Shown one piece after another: positions 1-5,505 of a stretch of DNA of 6,001 nt; the stretch's first letter is position 1, and every line of letters begins with the position of its first letter. The notes beneath the pieces are model-generated. The model saw nothing but the letters and a program-made list of their open reading frames with translations. It was not told the DNA's origin and made no database searches. The DNA lies in contig CAMWSA010000248.1 in assembly GCA_947176785.1 (NCBI GenBank), positions 1 to 6,001 on the forward strand. Direction: 5' to 3'. Source of the stretch: an uncultured Lachnospiraceae bacterium. GTDB taxonomy: Bacteria; Bacillota; Clostridia; Lachnospirales; Lachnospiraceae. The translations under genes were made by a program, and so were the position numbers.

Positions 1-40
1 ATTTTCAGGGTTGCATTGCTGTTTATTTGTCAAGGTCCAG

Positions 41-65
41 GGAGTTATGCTCCTGACATAACTCC
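41..65. repeat. Perfect 9-bp inverted repeat (hairpin) with 7-nt loop
   Basis: The arms GGAGTTATG (41-49) and CATAACTCC (57-65) are exact reverse complements around the loop CTCCTGA. Neither strand has a T-run after the stem, so this is not a standard intrinsic terminator. On the minus strand it lies downstream of the promoter at 279-307 and overlaps the end of a small hydrophobic reading frame. It could be an RNA 3' structure, an operator or a copy of a dispersed palindrome. The repeat is seen directly; any role is inference. Confidence 0.6.
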
Positions 66-169
66 GGGCACGACTGCGAATACGATTCCTAACAAGCTCC
101 AAGTACCACTCCAAGCATGCTTCCAGTCATACCCCCGTACACGCCTTCAAGCAAAAAACTGAATTTGTG
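45..169 (-). pseudogene. Possible frameshifted small hydrophobic, glycine-rich ORF
   Basis: After a TGA at 172-170, a minus-strand frame runs from 169 and includes GVYGGMTGSMLGVVLGAC before a TAG at 91-89. The adjacent frame, entered near 92-95, continues as LGIVFAVVPGVMSGA and stops with TAA at 47-45. Joined by one base (for example TGT-TTA instead of TGT-TAG), the two halves make one hydrophobic segment with GxxxG spacing, typical of membrane helices. The ATG at 130 has no well-placed ribosome binding site: a GAAGG sits 13 nt upstream. It lies about 140 nt downstream of a strong promoter on the same strand. It may be a decayed gene, a sequencing error in a small membrane peptide, or chance. 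No family was recognised. Confidence 0.25.
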
Positions 170-278
170 TCAAAAGCCACACTTCGGCTATCGTTTCAAG
201 CTTCGCCCTGCTCTTACAGAAGCTTCAGGCTCTGCTCCGACTGCCGCTCCGTTTTGTTATCACTGCGACAGCTTCATT

Positions 279-307
279 AGATTACCACACCCTTTCCATA
301 ATGTCAA
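279..307 (-). promoter_or_regulatory. Strong sigma-A-type promoter reading leftwards
   Basis: On the minus strand a perfect -35 TTGACA (307-302) is separated by exactly 17 bp from a -10 TAATCT (284-279). Two 8-base A-tracts joined by TT (339-322) lie just upstream, an arrangement like an UP element. The predicted start is near 272, reading toward the left edge. No intact gene follows within the window, so it drives a leader or small RNA of at least 270 nt, the damaged small ORF at 45-169, or a gene beyond the left edge. Confidence 0.6.
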
Positions 308-327
308 CAGTTTTTGGCAAATTTTTT

Positions 328-417
328 TTAATTTTTTTTGTCCGGCCTTTCTGAGCCTCCCACCTGGTGCTTCCACACGTTTTTCATATACTCATGAATG
401 GTTGGGTTTTCCTCGAT
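328..417 (-). pseudogene. Short open fragment, possible gene remnant
   Basis: Between the methyltransferase stop and the leftward promoter, a minus-strand frame is open from just after a TAG (420-418) to a TAA at 330-328. It reads IEENPTIHEYMKNVWKHQ and then VGGSERPDKKN. The only ATG in this frame is at 387 and has no good ribosome binding site, so an intact gene is unlikely. The composition (aromatic, charged, lysine-rich end) looks protein-like, which suggests a truncated 3' end of an old gene. Thirty codons can also be open by chance. No family was recognised. Confidence 0.13.
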
Positions 418-452
418 CTAACGCATTGTGCTTTCCCAGCCAGGGGCTTCTC

Positions 453-1262
453 TCACTCCAATACCTTCTCCGCAATCAGTACGTCCATGCAGTGCTGATG
501 CGGTATGCCTCCGCTGTTGCAGTCGAATATGATTTGTTCGCATTTATGGAAAAGCCATTCGTGATAACACATAAACAGTTCGCCGGATTTCCAGGGCGTC
601 CTTTGCTGTCCCTCTTTTTTCTTCATAAAGGGTTTATCCACAAAGGCATTGATCACGTTCAGTCCACCAACCACTGTGTGCCCTTTCAGCATGGAAGTAA
701 ATTCTCTTTTTATGTTGTCCGGAAGATAATCAAAAAATCCGCTGCTGAATATGATATCATACTCCCCTTCAATCTGGTAATCCAGCGCATTGGCTTTGAA
801 AAAATCCACTTGTACGCCATTTTTCTCCGCCAGCAGCAACGCCTTGTCAATGCCTGCCTGAGATTCGTCGAACGCCTTCACACGATAGCCGCACCTGGCC
901 AGGAAGACTGCATCTTTTCCCTCTCCACAGCCGATTTCCAGTACCCTGTATGGTCTGGTAGGCGGTTTCAATTTCATGAGTTCATAACATAATTGATTGG
1001 GATTCAGCCCCCAATAAAATTCCTCCCCCTGATACCTCTCATCATACTTGCTCACCGGGGCACCATGATAGCCCAACAGGCTGTCCACCGTGGTCTCCAG
1101 TACCTGGGCCAGTCTGGGCATCAGCACCAAGTCGGGCAGAGCCGCCCCGTTTTCCCACTTGGAAACTGCCTGGGCGGAAATGTTCAATTTTCCCGCCAGT
1201 TCCTGCTGGGTAAAGCTTAAAAGCTTTCTTCTTTTCTTGATCGTCTCGCCGATTGTACGCAT
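453..1262 (-). CDS. XRE-family HTH regulator fused to a SAM-dependent methyltransferase
   Basis: The protein is 269 aa from the chosen start. Residues about 5-61 form an XRE/HTH_3 domain, with the typical TQQELAGKLNISAQAVSKWE helix-turn-helix and a closing DSLLGY. Residues about 78-266 form a class I methyltransferase with SAM-binding motif I EIGCGEG (109-115), an acidic D132 after the second strand, and EYDIIFSSGFFDYL (167-180) as the region after motif II, resembling TehB/Methyltransf_25 proteins. It should be cytoplasmic, bind DNA through its N-terminus and transfer a methyl group to an unknown, possibly small-molecule, substrate. An upstream in-frame ATG at 1298 would add 12 residues, but it lies at the predicted transcription start. 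The ATG at 1262 has GGGAGG 10 nt upstream and begins exactly where XRE proteins usually begin. The gene diverges from the GNAT gene. No intrinsic terminator was found after the stop. The domain calls are firm; the substrate is unknown. Confidence 0.9.
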   Translation of the reverse strand: MRTIGETIKKRRKLLSFTQQELAGKLNISAQAVSKWENGAALPDLVLMPRLAQVLETTVDSLLGYHGAPVSKYDERYQGEEFYWGLNPNQLCYELMKLKPPTRPYRVLEIGCGEGKDAVFLARCGYRVKAFDESQAGIDKALLLAEKNGVQVDFFKANALDYQIEGEYDIIFSSGFFDYLPDNIKREFTSMLKGHTVVGGLNVINAFVDKPFMKKKEGQQRTPWKSGELFMCYHEWLFHKCEQIIFDCNSGGIPHQHCMDVLIAEKVLE

Positions 1263-1272
1263 ATCGCCTTTG

Positions 1273-1278
1273 CCTCCC
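1273..1278 (-). promoter_or_regulatory. Ribosome binding site that decides the methyltransferase start
   Basis: GGGAGG on the minus strand, 10 nt before the ATG at 1262. The other AGGAGG-like sequence upstream of the longer start (around 1311-1317) lies inside the promoter spacer and would not be transcribed from that promoter. This favours the 269-aa product. Confidence 0.6.
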
Positions 1279-1300
1279 TTGCGCCTGTATTCTTTCATTT

Positions 1301-1329
1301 AGTATAACAGCCCTCCTGTTTCATGACAA
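1301..1329 (-). promoter_or_regulatory. Promoter of the HTH-methyltransferase gene
   Basis: On the minus strand the -35 is TTGTCA (1329-1324, 5/6 to consensus), the spacer is 17 bp, and the -10 is TATACT (1306-1301, 5/6). The predicted transcription start is near 1294, giving a leader of roughly 30 nt before the ATG at 1262. The upstream ATG at 1298 falls before the predicted start. Confidence 0.65.
1306..1320. promoter_or_regulatory. 15-bp dyad in the promoter spacer, candidate operator
   Basis: The plus strand reads AACAG-CCCTC-CTGTT, perfect 5-bp arms around 5 bp. It occupies most of the spacer between the -35 and -10 boxes of the HTH-methyltransferase promoter. XRE-type dimers commonly bind short dyads of this size, and a protein here would block RNA polymerase. 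Autorepression by the downstream gene product is therefore a reasonable inference. The dyad itself is seen directly. Confidence 0.4.
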
Positions 1330-1452
1330 TAACGGCTGCTTCACAGTAAGTCCCCAAATTCTACCTGTAGTTGATTTGGGAATACAGCGGCTTTTAAACG
1401 GCTCCAGGTATATAAAGCGCCTGATGCTTTTGGTTTCAGCGGCAATTCCGCC

Positions 1453-1481
1453 TTGTATTAAGCCATGGCCTGTGATAGAAT
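1453..1481 (+). promoter_or_regulatory. Candidate extended -10 promoter for the GNAT-HAD unit
   Basis: The -35-like TTGTAT (1453-1458, 3/6) is followed by 17 bp and a -10 TAGAAT (1476-1481, 5/6). A TG one base upstream of the -10 (1473-1474) makes an extended -10 element. The predicted start is near 1488, which would give a leader of about 135 nt before the ATG at 1623. The leader includes a small imperfect GC-rich hairpin (about 1506-1525) and a short CATAT-TTCAG-ATATG dyad (1590-1604) just before the ribosome binding site. No known riboswitch was recognised in it. The -35 match is weak, so the call rests mainly on the -10. Confidence 0.4.
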
Positions 1482-1622
1482 GAACTGGCATGACAACAGC
1501 CATATGCCTCCGGCACCTCCGGCGGAAAAGCATACTTCCAAATACGCAGGAAAGCCGTATCACAAGCCGGACAGGAATTTGGCTTGGCACATATTTCAGA
1601 TATGCAGAAAAGAGGGAATAAA

Positions 1623-2132
1623 ATGCTTGAAACAAAAGACCTCATTCTTGACAAGGCAAAATTTTCAGACTGGGAGGGAATGTATCACAATGTCTGGTCA
1701 CATTCGGAAAGTGCCAGACACATGCTTTGGAGAGTCACCACCAGCGAGAACGACGCCAGGATCAGAATTCAAAAAACCATCGAATTCCAGAAAGACCACG
1801 ACACCTATCTGGTCTATGAAAAGGCAGGCGGCGAACCCATCGGATTTGCGGGCGTAGAACAGATAGCGCCTGCTGTGTACGGGGAGACCGGGATCTGTCT
1901 GGGGCCTGCCTATGTGGGAAGGGGTTTCGGAAAACAGATTCTCCAGGCCCTGGTTCAATATTGTAAAGAAGATTTCGAAGCCACAGAGTTTCTTTACTCC
2001 ACACGGGAGCAAAACGAGGCGTCAATCAGACTGGCTATGTCTCAGGGTTTTACCCTTATTGCCTCAGAGCAAAAGATCGACAGCCGGGACGGCCAGCCTT
2101 ATAAACTGCTAAAATACAGTCTGAAATTGTAA
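1623..2132 (+). CDS. GNAT family N-acetyltransferase (RimJ/RimL-like)
   Basis: A 169-aa protein of normal length for a single GNAT domain (Acetyltransf_3 type). It should transfer acetyl from acetyl-CoA to an amine; the substrate cannot be read from sequence. The N-terminus LETKDLILDKAKFSDWEGMY is the usual first strand and helix. Residues 91-110 are motif A, with the pyrophosphate loop GRGFGK (99-104), and the usual first Arg/Gln of the loop is Val98. NEASIRLAMSQGF (131-143) is motif B, the 'N.aSirla.k.GF' signature. The ATG at 1623 is chosen because GAGGG lies 7 nt upstream. A longer in-frame ATG at 1584 lacks such a site and would add 13 residues outside the fold. It is followed after 46 bp by the HAD gene on the same strand, probably in one transcript, and diverges from the HTH-methyltransferase. 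Confidence 0.9.
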   Translation: MLETKDLILDKAKFSDWEGMYHNVWSHSESARHMLWRVTTSENDARIRIQKTIEFQKDHDTYLVYEKAGGEPIGFAGVEQIAPAVYGETGICLGPAYVGRGFGKQILQALVQYCKEDFEATEFLYSTREQNEASIRLAMSQGFTLIASEQKIDSRDGQPYKLLKYSLKL

Positions 2133-2178
2133 ACACGGCCTGCCAAAAACAGGAAAAGCATAAAAATGAAAGGTTATC

Positions 2179-2973
2179 ATGAGAAAAATCGCTTTCTTTG
2201 ACTTAGACGGAACCCTGACCTCCGAGATTGACGGCTCGGTGCCGGGGGATGCGGCTGCGGCCATCGCCCGGGCCCGTGAAAACGGACATTTAATGTTTAT
2301 CAACACCGGCAGATGTTTTCAGAACGTGGAACCCTGCTTTCGGAGCGTCGGCTGGGACGGCTATGTGTGCGGCTGCGGCACCAATATCTACTGTGACGGC
2401 AGGGATGTACTCTATGTGTCTCAGACCCACGCCACAATCATGCGCATCCTGGAGGCTGCCCGCCAGACGGACGTGGACATCCTCTTTGAGTCCCGTGCCC
2501 AGGTGGCCTTTGACTTAAGTCGTCCCCTGCACCATCCCGGGGCCGTCCGCCAGTATCAGGCTTTCGTGGACCGCCACTACCATATGCCGGAAAACCTGGA
2601 GAGCCAGGACTTTTTCTCGGACAAATTCGTGATCTGGTATCAGGAAGAGTCCCAGCTGGCCGCTTTCAGGCAGGTCAGCGACCAATGGTTTGACTGCATT
2701 GACCGGGGCGGCACCTTTCGGGAGTTCGTACCCAGGGGCTACTCCAAGGCTACCGGTATCCGATTTGTGCTGGAGCATTACGGCCTGTCTCTGGAAGATG
2801 CCCATGCCCTGGGGGACAGCAACAACGATCTGCCCATGCTGTCCTATGTGCCCCACAGCATCGCCATGGGAAATGCCTCCCCCGCCAGTCTCTTTGACCA
2901 GGTGGAGTATGTGACGGCCCCCTCCAGCCAGGGCGGTGTCCGCCAGGCCCTGGCCCACTATGGTTTTATTTGA
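2179..2973 (+). CDS. Cof-type HAD-IIB family hydrolase (phosphatase)
   Basis: The 264-aa length is typical of HAD-IIB (Cof/YidA-like) sugar- or nucleotide-phosphate phosphatases, cytoplasmic and Mg2+-dependent. Motif I is FFDLDGTLTS, with nucleophile D8 and acid/base D10. Motif II is INTGR, with T43. A C2-type cap spans roughly residues 80-185. The motif III lysine is K190 in GYSKATG, and motif IV is GDSNNDLPM (212-220), with D213 and D217 binding metal. All catalytic residues are present. AAAGG lies 6 nt before the ATG. It follows the GNAT gene by 46 bp, with a small CCTG/CAGG stem-loop between them. Its TGA is directly adjacent to the stop codon of the convergent permease gene, leaving no intergenic space. 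The substrate is unknown. Confidence 0.93.
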   Translation: MRKIAFFDLDGTLTSEIDGSVPGDAAAAIARARENGHLMFINTGRCFQNVEPCFRSVGWDGYVCGCGTNIYCDGRDVLYVSQTHATIMRILEAARQTDVDILFESRAQVAFDLSRPLHHPGAVRQYQAFVDRHYHMPENLESQDFFSDKFVIWYQEESQLAAFRQVSDQWFDCIDRGGTFREFVPRGYSKATGIRFVLEHYGLSLEDAHALGDSNNDLPMLSYVPHSIAMGNASPASLFDQVEYVTAPSSQGGVRQALAHYGFI

Positions 2974-5487
2974 TTATACGTTCTCGTTCTGGATGGTCTC
3001 CACAATATTTTTTTTCCTGATTTTACCCATGGAATAATGCATGGTTCCATACAGCAGCACCGCTACGGCGGCTGTGGAGATGCAGATGCCGCTCCACGGA
3101 AAGAGGTAAGCAGTCTCTATCCCCAGTTTCAGCGCCAAGTGAAAGCAGTAGGATATCGCCAGCCCCAGGGGGATACCGATGGCCAGCGCCTTCCCGCCGT
3201 AAAACAGACTCTCCAGCCAGATCATGCGGCGGAACTCTCTGCCGGTCATCCCCACCGCCCGCAGCATGGCAAACTCCGGTGCCCGCAGTTCCAAATTGGT
3301 AGTGATGGTATTGAAAATATTGGTAATGCCGATCAGCGCCACCACCGTGATGAACCCGTACAGAAAAATCGAAATTAGCAGGTGCATACTTTTTTGGGCC
3401 TGGTATTCCTTCTCATAGTTCGTGACAGAGTAGTTGAGCAAATTCATACCTCCGCGCACTTCCTCCTCCACCCGGGACACATTCTCACATCTCAAATACG
3501 CGTCCACCGTTGTCCCGCTTGGGGTCAATGCCTCCCGATGCTCCTCCATCCATTTATCGCTGACAAACAACACCACACCGTTGTAATAAGACCTGTTATT
3601 CATAAACATTGGCTTCTGATCTGTCTGGACCGCCACTGTCACCGAGAGATTCGCCTCACCCTTTCCCGTAATCACGTCCCCCGGCTGAAAATGGGCAACC
3701 GATCCGCTCTGCTCGTGCCGCCGATTCTCCTCATCATAGGATTCCCACTCGTATTCCGCCAATACAATGGCCTGATCCGGGTCTACAGCAGCGCCCACCT
3801 GGCTGCAATACCGGGCATAAGCCGCCTCCCCCAGAGAATAGACCCGTATAACCTCCTCCTCTGTTTCCTCTGAATGAAAAAAACCCAGATAGTCCTCTGT
3901 CAGCGGAAGTTCCTGCCACGGCACGGAAAAACGCCCAACCCGCACAAGTTCTGCCTCTTCCACTCCCTCCACCTGCTCCACGGACAGCAGCTTCTCATAG
4001 GCGTCCGAATCATAACAGTAAAAGTGAAGCTGAAATTCCATATTTTTATAGTGTATGTCGGTGGTATGCCTGACAGCGTGCATAAAGGTGGTCATACCGA
4101 TAAATACCGCCACTCCCGCCACGATGGAGATCACTGTGGTGCGGTATTTGACGCGGGCACGCCGCAGGTTCTTATAAGCCACCTTTCCCCCTATTCCCAG
4201 AAGCTTCGGTATCCAGCGGGGACACCGCAGTTCCCTTCTGCGGATTTTTACCGTGGTATTGGCACGTATGGCACTGATAGGCGATATCCTGGAGGCGCGC
4301 CTTGCCGACTGCCACGCCGAAAAAAAGATGGTGACCGCCGCCAGCACCACGGATAGAATCACCGCCGCCCAGGAAATACCAAACACCAACGCAATATCTG
4401 AAGCATTTTCCATCAGTCTGCTGACGGACCGCACCAGAATCACGGATGCCAGGATGCCACTGAGAATCCCCAGGGGAATTCCCACCACTCCCAGAAAGGC
4501 CGCCTCATAATATACAATCTTCCTCTGCTGCTTTGATGTGGTTCCCACCGACGCCAGTCTGCCGTACAGCTTCATTTTCTCCGTCAGCGAAATCGTAAAG
4601 CTGTTGCGGATACAGAACACGCTGGTCACAATGATAATCGCCAGCGCCATCAACGCCATGGCATAAATCATATCCATTGTAGGGGAAGTAAAGGAAAAAT
4701 GTATCCATTTCAACAGATAATAGTTATCTTCCACCGAACCCGCCAGCTCTTTCAGTCCCTCATTCACCTGATCGGCATGCCGCAGTCCCCAATCCGTATA
4801 ACTGGCATAGATTTCCAGAGAATCCGCCGCCATGGGATTTTCCAGAAGGGTAAATACGGAATAGCCCGGTGCAACCCGATCCTCCACATTGTAATTGGGC
4901 CTTTCGATGATGCCCACGATGGTATACGTCCTGCTCTCCTTTTCAGCCAGCGTCTCCTCCTCGTAAATATAGGGATGATTCTGGTACAGCGGATAGCCCT
5001 CCGACACTCTCTGCCCTACCTCCAGAGTAATGGTGTCGCCCAATTGCAGTTCCACCATGCCATTATATAAAATATGTCTGCTGACCACCAGTTCCGAGCC
5101 GTTTTCCGGCATCCGTCCCTGGGTCAGTTCCAGACCGTAGGCAGTCATGGCTTCCTCGTCCACGGCGCTGAGGTACAGATAGGGTTTGTCGGGATTCTGG
5201 CTGCCCTCCAGGACAGCATAACCGAGCGCCTGCTTCAACACGATTTTTGTCAAATGGCGGTTACCTTCAAAATATTTCAGATTCTCCGGCTCTACATCCA
5301 AAAAACGGTAGTGCCAGTCCCCGTTTTCTTTCTTCTCATATTCCACCATACTGGCCCGGAAGCTGGTCGCCAGGCAAGCCACACCCGTGATCAGTGCCGT
5401 GGCAAGAATCACCCCCACGATCGTCACCAGCGTGCGCTTGCGGTTTTCTTTCAGGGAACGAAAACAACATTTCTGCAATACATTCAT
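2974..5487 (-). CDS. FtsX-like ABC transporter permease with two FtsX domains
   Basis: An 837-aa integral membrane protein and partner of the overlapping ATPase. Predicted helices are at about 20-41, 272-294, 328-352, 366-391, 449-470, 701-726, 757-782 and 797-815. Large extracytoplasmic domains lie at about 45-270 and 472-700. The order TM-ectodomain-3TM occurs twice, indicating internal duplication. The FtsX cores are about 272-410 (LYGRLASVGTTSKQQRK, then GIPLGILSG) and about 700-834 (FAMLRAVGMTGREFRR, then GIPLGLAIS). Both halves start with similar basic stretches before TM1 and TM5. This eight-helix type VII arrangement is known from MacB/LolCDE-like mechanotransmission and export systems and from Gram-positive peptide-resistance transporters. 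GGAGGGGAGGG lies 7 nt before the ATG, inside the end of the ATPase gene, and the two genes overlap as ATGA. Substrate is unknown, and no sensor kinase or regulator is visible in the window. Confidence 0.93.
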   Translation of the reverse strand: MNVLQKCCFRSLKENRKRTLVTIVGVILATALITGVACLATSFRASMVEYEKKENGDWHYRFLDVEPENLKYFEGNRHLTKIVLKQALGYAVLEGSQNPDKPYLYLSAVDEEAMTAYGLELTQGRMPENGSELVVSRHILYNGMVELQLGDTITLEVGQRVSEGYPLYQNHPYIYEEETLAEKESRTYTIVGIIERPNYNVEDRVAPGYSVFTLLENPMAADSLEIYASYTDWGLRHADQVNEGLKELAGSVEDNYYLLKWIHFSFTSPTMDMIYAMALMALAIIIVTSVFCIRNSFTISLTEKMKLYGRLASVGTTSKQQRKIVYYEAAFLGVVGIPLGILSGILASVILVRSVSRLMENASDIALVFGISWAAVILSVVLAAVTIFFSAWQSARRASRISPISAIRANTTVKIRRRELRCPRWIPKLLGIGGKVAYKNLRRARVKYRTTVISIVAGVAVFIGMTTFMHAVRHTTDIHYKNMEFQLHFYCYDSDAYEKLLSVEQVEGVEEAELVRVGRFSVPWQELPLTEDYLGFFHSEETEEEVIRVYSLGEAAYARYCSQVGAAVDPDQAIVLAEYEWESYDEENRRHEQSGSVAHFQPGDVITGKGEANLSVTVAVQTDQKPMFMNNRSYYNGVVLFVSDKWMEEHREALTPSGTTVDAYLRCENVSRVEEEVRGGMNLLNYSVTNYEKEYQAQKSMHLLISIFLYGFITVVALIGITNIFNTITTNLELRAPEFAMLRAVGMTGREFRRMIWLESLFYGGKALAIGIPLGLAISYCFHLALKLGIETAYLFPWSGICISTAAVAVLLYGTMHYSMGKIRKKNIVETIQNENV

Positions 5488-5505
5488 CTTGCGGCCCTCC
5501 CCTCC
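5484..5505 (-). promoter_or_regulatory. ATGA stop/start overlap and strong Shine-Dalgarno of the permease
   Basis: The ATPase TGA (5486-5484) shares bases with the permease ATG (5487-5485). A long purine run GGAGGGGAGGG (5505-5495) sits 7 nt before that ATG, inside the last codons of the ATPase. Both point to coupled translation and balanced subunit output. Confidence 0.75.

Noticed and set aside
100..115. AGTGGTACTTGG on the minus strand, resembling a T-box element
   Set aside because: The core differs from the TGGNACC rule, and no specifier stem, antiterminator or terminator with a T-run, or downstream synthetase gene is visible.
117..992. Long plus-strand open frame of 291 codons
   Set aside because: It lies mostly antisense to the HTH-methyltransferase, has no ribosome binding site, shows no domain, and has the His/Phe/Pro-rich makeup of an opposite-strand shadow.
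1579..1606. TTGGCT-N16-TATGCA as a promoter for the GNAT gene
   Set aside because: Both boxes are poor matches, and the start would fall on the ribosome binding site. The element at 1453-1481 fits better.
1321..1635. Minus-strand frame of 104 codons in the divergent intergenic region
   Set aside because: It has no ribosome binding site and no recognisable domain, overlaps the GNAT start, and covers promoter sequences. It was treated as non-coding.
1465..1857. Plus-strand frame of 130 codons overlapping the GNAT gene
   Set aside because: Most of it overlaps the well-supported GNAT frame, and the first part is low-complexity, hydrophilic and without a ribosome binding site.
2515..2958. Minus-strand open frame of 147 codons inside the HAD gene
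   Set aside because: It is fully antisense to a gene with all catalytic motifs, and its sequence (GQ, HG and V rich) reads as the complement of that gene.
2990..3015. Possible terminator for the GNAT-HAD transcript
   Set aside because: The stem is only 4 bp and five bases separate it from the T8 run, so it was not listed as a feature. It is mentioned under the stop-to-stop finding.
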